DNA of 64,000 bases, taken from assembly GCA_964016985.1 (NCBI GenBank), contig OZ024836.1, forward strand, positions 37,008,152 through 37,072,151. The letters run 5' to 3'. The notes beneath the pieces were generated by a model that did no database searches, was not told the origin of the DNA, and saw only the letters and a list, made by a program, of their open reading frames with translations. Source of the DNA: Anodontia alba. Its lineage: Eukaryota; Mollusca; Bivalvia; Lucinida; Lucinidae. The translations under genes and the position numbers were made by a program. Shown one piece after another: positions 60,060-64,000 of this stretch. Each line of letters starts with the position of its first letter. The first letter of the stretch is position 1.

Positions 60060-60197
60060 GTTTGTAGTGAAATCTTTTTGTGAACCTCACTAGCCCACCA
60101 AAGGAGAATTATAGCTTTTGTATTCCGTCAGTTTGTTGGAGATTTTATATGGAGCATATTTCCAGCAGTGTTTGACCTAGTCTGCCCAAACGGTGCA

Positions 60198-60776
60198 TAG
60201 CTCCAGATAAGAAGGGTATCCAGATAAAGTTTTTCTTATATCTCCACAAAAACATATGTTGTGGGTACTCATTAGAAGCACCTCACTTTTCTTATTTCTC
60301 CACAAAAACATATGTTGTGGGTACTCATTAGAAGTACCTCACTTTTCTTATTTCTCCACAAAAACATATGTTGTGGGTACTCATTAGAAGCACCTCACTT
60401 TTCTTATTTCTCCACAAAAACATATGTTGTGGGTACTCATTAGAAGCACCTCACTGAGGTGCTTCTAATGAGTACCACAACATGTTTTTATGAAGAAATA
60501 GTGAGGTGCTTCTAATGAGTACCCACAACATATGTTTTCTTATTTCTCCACAAAAACATATGTTGTGGGTACTCATTAGAAGCACCTCACTGAGGGCTTC
60601 TAATGAGTACCACAACATATGTTTTTATGAGGTGCTTCTAATGAGTACCACAACATATGTTTTTATGAAGAAATAGTGAGGTGCTTCTAATGAGTACCCA
60701 CAACATATGTTTTTGTGGAGAAATAAGAAAACTATAACTATTTTTTGTCTGAAAAAAAGTGCCTTTTCTGAACCTA
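60198..60776. repeat. Amplified family A palindrome cluster
   Basis: Starts with the family A end TAGCTCCAGATAAG and finishes CCTTTTCTGAACCTA. Between these ends I count five left arms (ATATGTTGTGGGTACTCATT; near 60254, 60308, 60366, 60422, 60558) and five right arms (CTTCTAATGAGTACC; near 60463, 60510, 60597, 60635, 60685). The first four left arms are 57-bp head-to-tail units ending CACCTCAC. Confidence 0.92.
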
Positions 60777-61339
60777 TGTAGATGTGTTGGTACATTTAGT
60801 GAAGACAGTGTGTTGCATACATTGTACCCTAAGCCTCCTGCAAAGTTCTTTCCAGACTTGTAGTATGATGTATATCCCATCCCTACTAATTCATTTCTCA
60901 TGAATGGAATCTGAATGAGTTTAGTCCTTTTCCAGACAATTTACAGAAAAAAATATATGCACAGAATATTTGGATGTTAGTTACTTATTAGTGACATGAA
61001 GAAATACCTTTGCAGCGAGAAATAAGAAAAATAGGTTCTGCATAGTATTATATCCTAAACTAAGGCATTGTTTGATTATTTTACACATGCATCATGTCTT
61101 CCCAGTGAAAATTTGACCTGCATTTATTGATTCATTTTGAATAATTAATGCAGTCAGATAATTAATTTCCAATTTCTTTGTTTGTGCAAGACATTGTTAC
61201 TGTAATTAAAGCTAAAATAACATAGCAGGTCTGGACTAAATTGACTGGAGAATCAGAAACAGTAATAAATCTGGCTTCTGTAATTTGTGAAATAATTAAT
61301 GTACCATACTTTTCTTAAATATTTGGACTCACCGCCCTG

Positions 61340-61441
61340 AGAAAAAATTGTAGACCCAGATCAAACTGCTCCTAGATCAAACTGCTTCTGTAGGAGCAGT
61401 TTGATCTAGAAGCAGTTTGATCTGGATCTACACTGTTTGCC
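61340..61441. repeat. Family B palindrome with symmetrically doubled inner arms
   Basis: GATCAAACTGCTCCTAGATC-AAACTGCTTC in the left half is mirrored in the right half. The inner segment is duplicated on both sides and the whole stays palindromic. Confidence 0.88.
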
Positions 61442-61660
61442 ATTCTGTTTCAACAAATTAGACTCCTTACATGGTTGTCAGGTAGACCTGTTTCAAATTG
61501 CAGTGTAAGTATGATAAGAAGATAAGATGTTTGGATATTTAGGGTAATTATAGTACATGAGTTTGACCTTCATTATACATTCCTAGAAACAAAAGATATT
61601 TACTTTGAAACAAAATATAGTGAGTACCTGATAGAAGTGTACCCTTTCCCATTAAGTACA

Positions 61661-61663
<3 letters not shown>

Positions 61664-61701
<38 letters not shown>
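61664..61701 (+). repeat. AT microsatellite
   Basis: About 19 AT units. A shorter AT/GT tract follows at 61821-61850. Confidence 0.95.
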
Positions 61702-61703
<2 letters not shown>

Positions 61704-62610
61704 TGCCTTGTTTTTTAAGCGAAATGAAATTGATTTTACTGTACTCCAAGAACAGGACATGTATGTGTATTTGGAAGTAACTGGGAAGAAACTTCACACA
61801 TTATAGGAGATAGTTTTAATTGATATATATATATATATATGTGTGTGTGTGCAGGAATTCATTCTGGTTAGAGTTGGTGTCTGTTAATAACTGTAGGAAA
61901 TTCAGCAGAAGTCAAATTGAAGATTCTTTTATTTTCTTATTTTCCTAGAAAATAGGCTTTAAAGTTATGTGAAAATATTTCTTCTTAGATGACGATTTGA
62001 GTGAAATGTAAACTCTGTTTTATGGGAATTGAGAAAAATATTTCAAAGTGACAATTTCTGACTTTTTTTACCCTGCATGCTAGACATTAATTGGAGCAGT
62101 TTGGTCTGGGTCCACATTGTTTTCCATTACATTACAACATTTTAGACACAAACCAAGTAGTTGCATGGACTAGTTTAACTTTACCTTTATGAACAAATGC
62201 AGCAGACAACAAATTAATTATAATTTTCTATTTTTTTTTTGCAAAAAATTGATTTAACATTTCATGCTAAGTATCTCCTAAAATAAATTGACATTTCATG
62301 CAAACTGTCTCCTAAGGAGACGAAAAAATATAATTAATTTGTTATCTGCTGAAATTTTTTCCAGCATGCTGTTAAATTTTTAGGATAGATATAATGAGGA
62401 GTGAAGGTCTTCAAATATTTAGGGTAAATATGGTGGAAAGAAGGGGAAAAAATGAAAAACTTAAACATTAGAAAAAACATGTTTGAAAAAGAGAAGAAAA
62501 CTTTATAGGCTACAGTAAATGTCCTAAAATTTCAAACACTTTATTCCATCCTTTTTTTTTGCCTAAATTTTGCTTCTAATGCAGTTGTTTCTCAAATTAC
62601 TTAGTGGAAT

Positions 62611-62682
62611 GGCAAACAGTGTAGACCCTGATCAGACTGCTCCTTCAGGAGCAGTCTGATCTGGGTATGCATTGTTTGCATA
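62611..62682. repeat. Family B palindrome
   Basis: GACTGCTCCTTCAGGAGCAGTC core, tail GCATAATGCCATTTTGTCAG shared with 31132 and 21031. Confidence 0.88.
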
Positions 62683-64000
62683 ATGCCATTTTGTCAGACA
62701 CTTTGGTGTACGAAATTTTAGGACATTTACCATATTTAGGAGTTAGGGTATCCAAATATTTAGGGCTATTACTGAAGAATGACAATAAAATAAAATAAAT
62801 AAATTCTAAAGCATAATAAGAAAAACAAAGGTGGTAAAAGGGAAGAAAATTGTAAATCTTTGAAGTGAACACCATTATTGATTTCATGGTGATTTTAGCA
62901 TAGTCATACCTGGTAAAAGGACAATATGGTCAGTATGAATAATTAACCACCCCTTATGTCGTCTACTGAGCAGGGGTGGGTGAAACAGCATTGAATACAG
63001 GTAACACAGTATGATGTTGGTTTAGGAAAGAAAGATCAAGAGAAATATTGGGAAAATTGAATTATTTTTTGTATCAGATTGTGAATAATTTGTGCCATAA
63101 AATATTGTTTTTGCATAATAGCAATAATGAGGTAAATTATCAGGTGTGAAATGGTTTGAGTTTGAAGGTGTCTGCATCAGCATGTGGGTGTGAAATAGGT
63201 GTTAAATAGTGTTAGGGTAAGTAGCTTGTAGAAGAATTAAGGTCCAGTCAGTTGTCTTAGGGTAATGATAGAAATTGTGTAGGTGATATAGTGACTTGGG
63301 TCCACAGCAGCTAAGAAGCTGGGGAGAACTAGTTCAATAAATTATAGGATATATTTAATAATTTTTATAACTTCCATGAATGTGTTTGAAACTCTTATAT
63401 ACACCTTTAAAATAAAATCTTTCAGAGGCATGTTTGCAGAAAATTAATTAGAGGAGTTAGCTATATATGTGCACATATAATTAATGTATTGATTATAGAC
63501 TGCATACTGTGACACATTAGGAATTTGCATAGGATTTAGAGATCTTGCAAAAATAATATTGTGTGGATTTATAATGTACAGGATGAAATCTTCAGGACTT
63601 GGCATTTGGAATAAACAGGAGAAATTCAAATACACAGGAATCTCCTAGTAAATTAATACCCTTTAGCATGGTTTTGAATATAACACTGTTTAAAATGGAC
63701 AAAATGTATAGATTATATTGAAACATTTACCATAATTGGTCATTTTTCTATATAAAGCTATACGTTTTTCTTGACTATTGTTTAGCAAGCATGGTTTTTG
63801 CTAGCGATTCCAGCAGTAGTGTTATGAAGAGGTTGCAGAATATTCTACAAAGATAGTATGTTTGGATTAGATTAGAATGTAGTAATGAAAACTAAAAACT
63901 AAGAAAGGTATAATAAAACTTGATGTGCACGTGAGAACAGATCATGTTTTTTAAACTTCACTGGTAGTTTTGTTACAAAAAATCAGCAGAAAAAGAAAGA

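Larger units (their letters stand above)
60777..64000 (+). other. Intron 18 up to window end
   Basis: No exon found. Contains family B copies (61340, 62611), family C copies (61915, 62220), AT microsatellites and, from about 62900 to 64000, AT-rich sequence in which I recognise nothing. Confidence 0.6.

Noticed and set aside
60198..60776. CRISPR-like regular repeats
   Set aside because: The window is eukaryotic. The units are arms of a palindromic element with no unique spacers.

Overview
The window is AT-rich eukaryotic DNA from an animal, most likely a bivalve mollusc. The evidence is small coding exons with GT...AG introns, a metazoan ciliary protein, tRNA-derived SINEs, a DIRS-type retrotransposon pair and very dense short palindromic repeats. 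I infer 'bivalve' from repeat style and cannot name a species.

One host gene spans the whole window on the + strand: the middle of rootletin (CROCC), the coiled-coil protein of the ciliary rootlet and centrosome linker. I placed 18 internal exons between 217 and 60059. They join in a single frame with no stop (3501 nt, 1167 residues). Neither the start nor the end of the gene is inside the window. Coding sequence is about 5.5 percent of the window; the rest is intron, and nearly all recognisable intron content is repeats.

Layout: 1-32329 holds exons 1-15 in introns of 0.4-7.5 kb. These introns carry a broken mariner (14272-15610), a pogo-like TIR element (6010-7392), a tRNA-Lys-like SINE with a perfect 16-bp target duplication (9109-9359), a 145-bp tandem array (16398-17440) and many palindromes. 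Intron 15 is almost entirely an apparently complete DIRS1-like retrotransposon (DIRS-A, 32526-38743). Exon 16 (38904-39024) is followed by an 18.8-kb intron with a second, damaged DIRS copy in the same orientation (DIRS-B, 41978-48159). That intron also holds a second pogo-like element (56021-57047). Exons 17 and 18 follow, then more than 3.9 kb of intron with a striking amplified palindrome cluster (60198-60776).

DIRS-A encodes ORF1 (gag-like, Cys/His motif plus RS-rich segment), an RT/RNase H/DAM-like ORF and a tyrosine recombinase. It has 160-bp inverted terminal repeats and an internal complementary region that reads as the reverse complement of its joined right and left ends, which fixes the element borders. 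DIRS-B is about 99 percent identical but has lost all three genes. The two copies are direct repeats flanking exon 16.

Three families of roughly 70-230 bp near-perfect palindromes (called A, B and C here) occur about once per kilobase. Sequence variants within a family are mirrored in both arms, and some copies have multiplied single arms. This is the least explained structure in the window.
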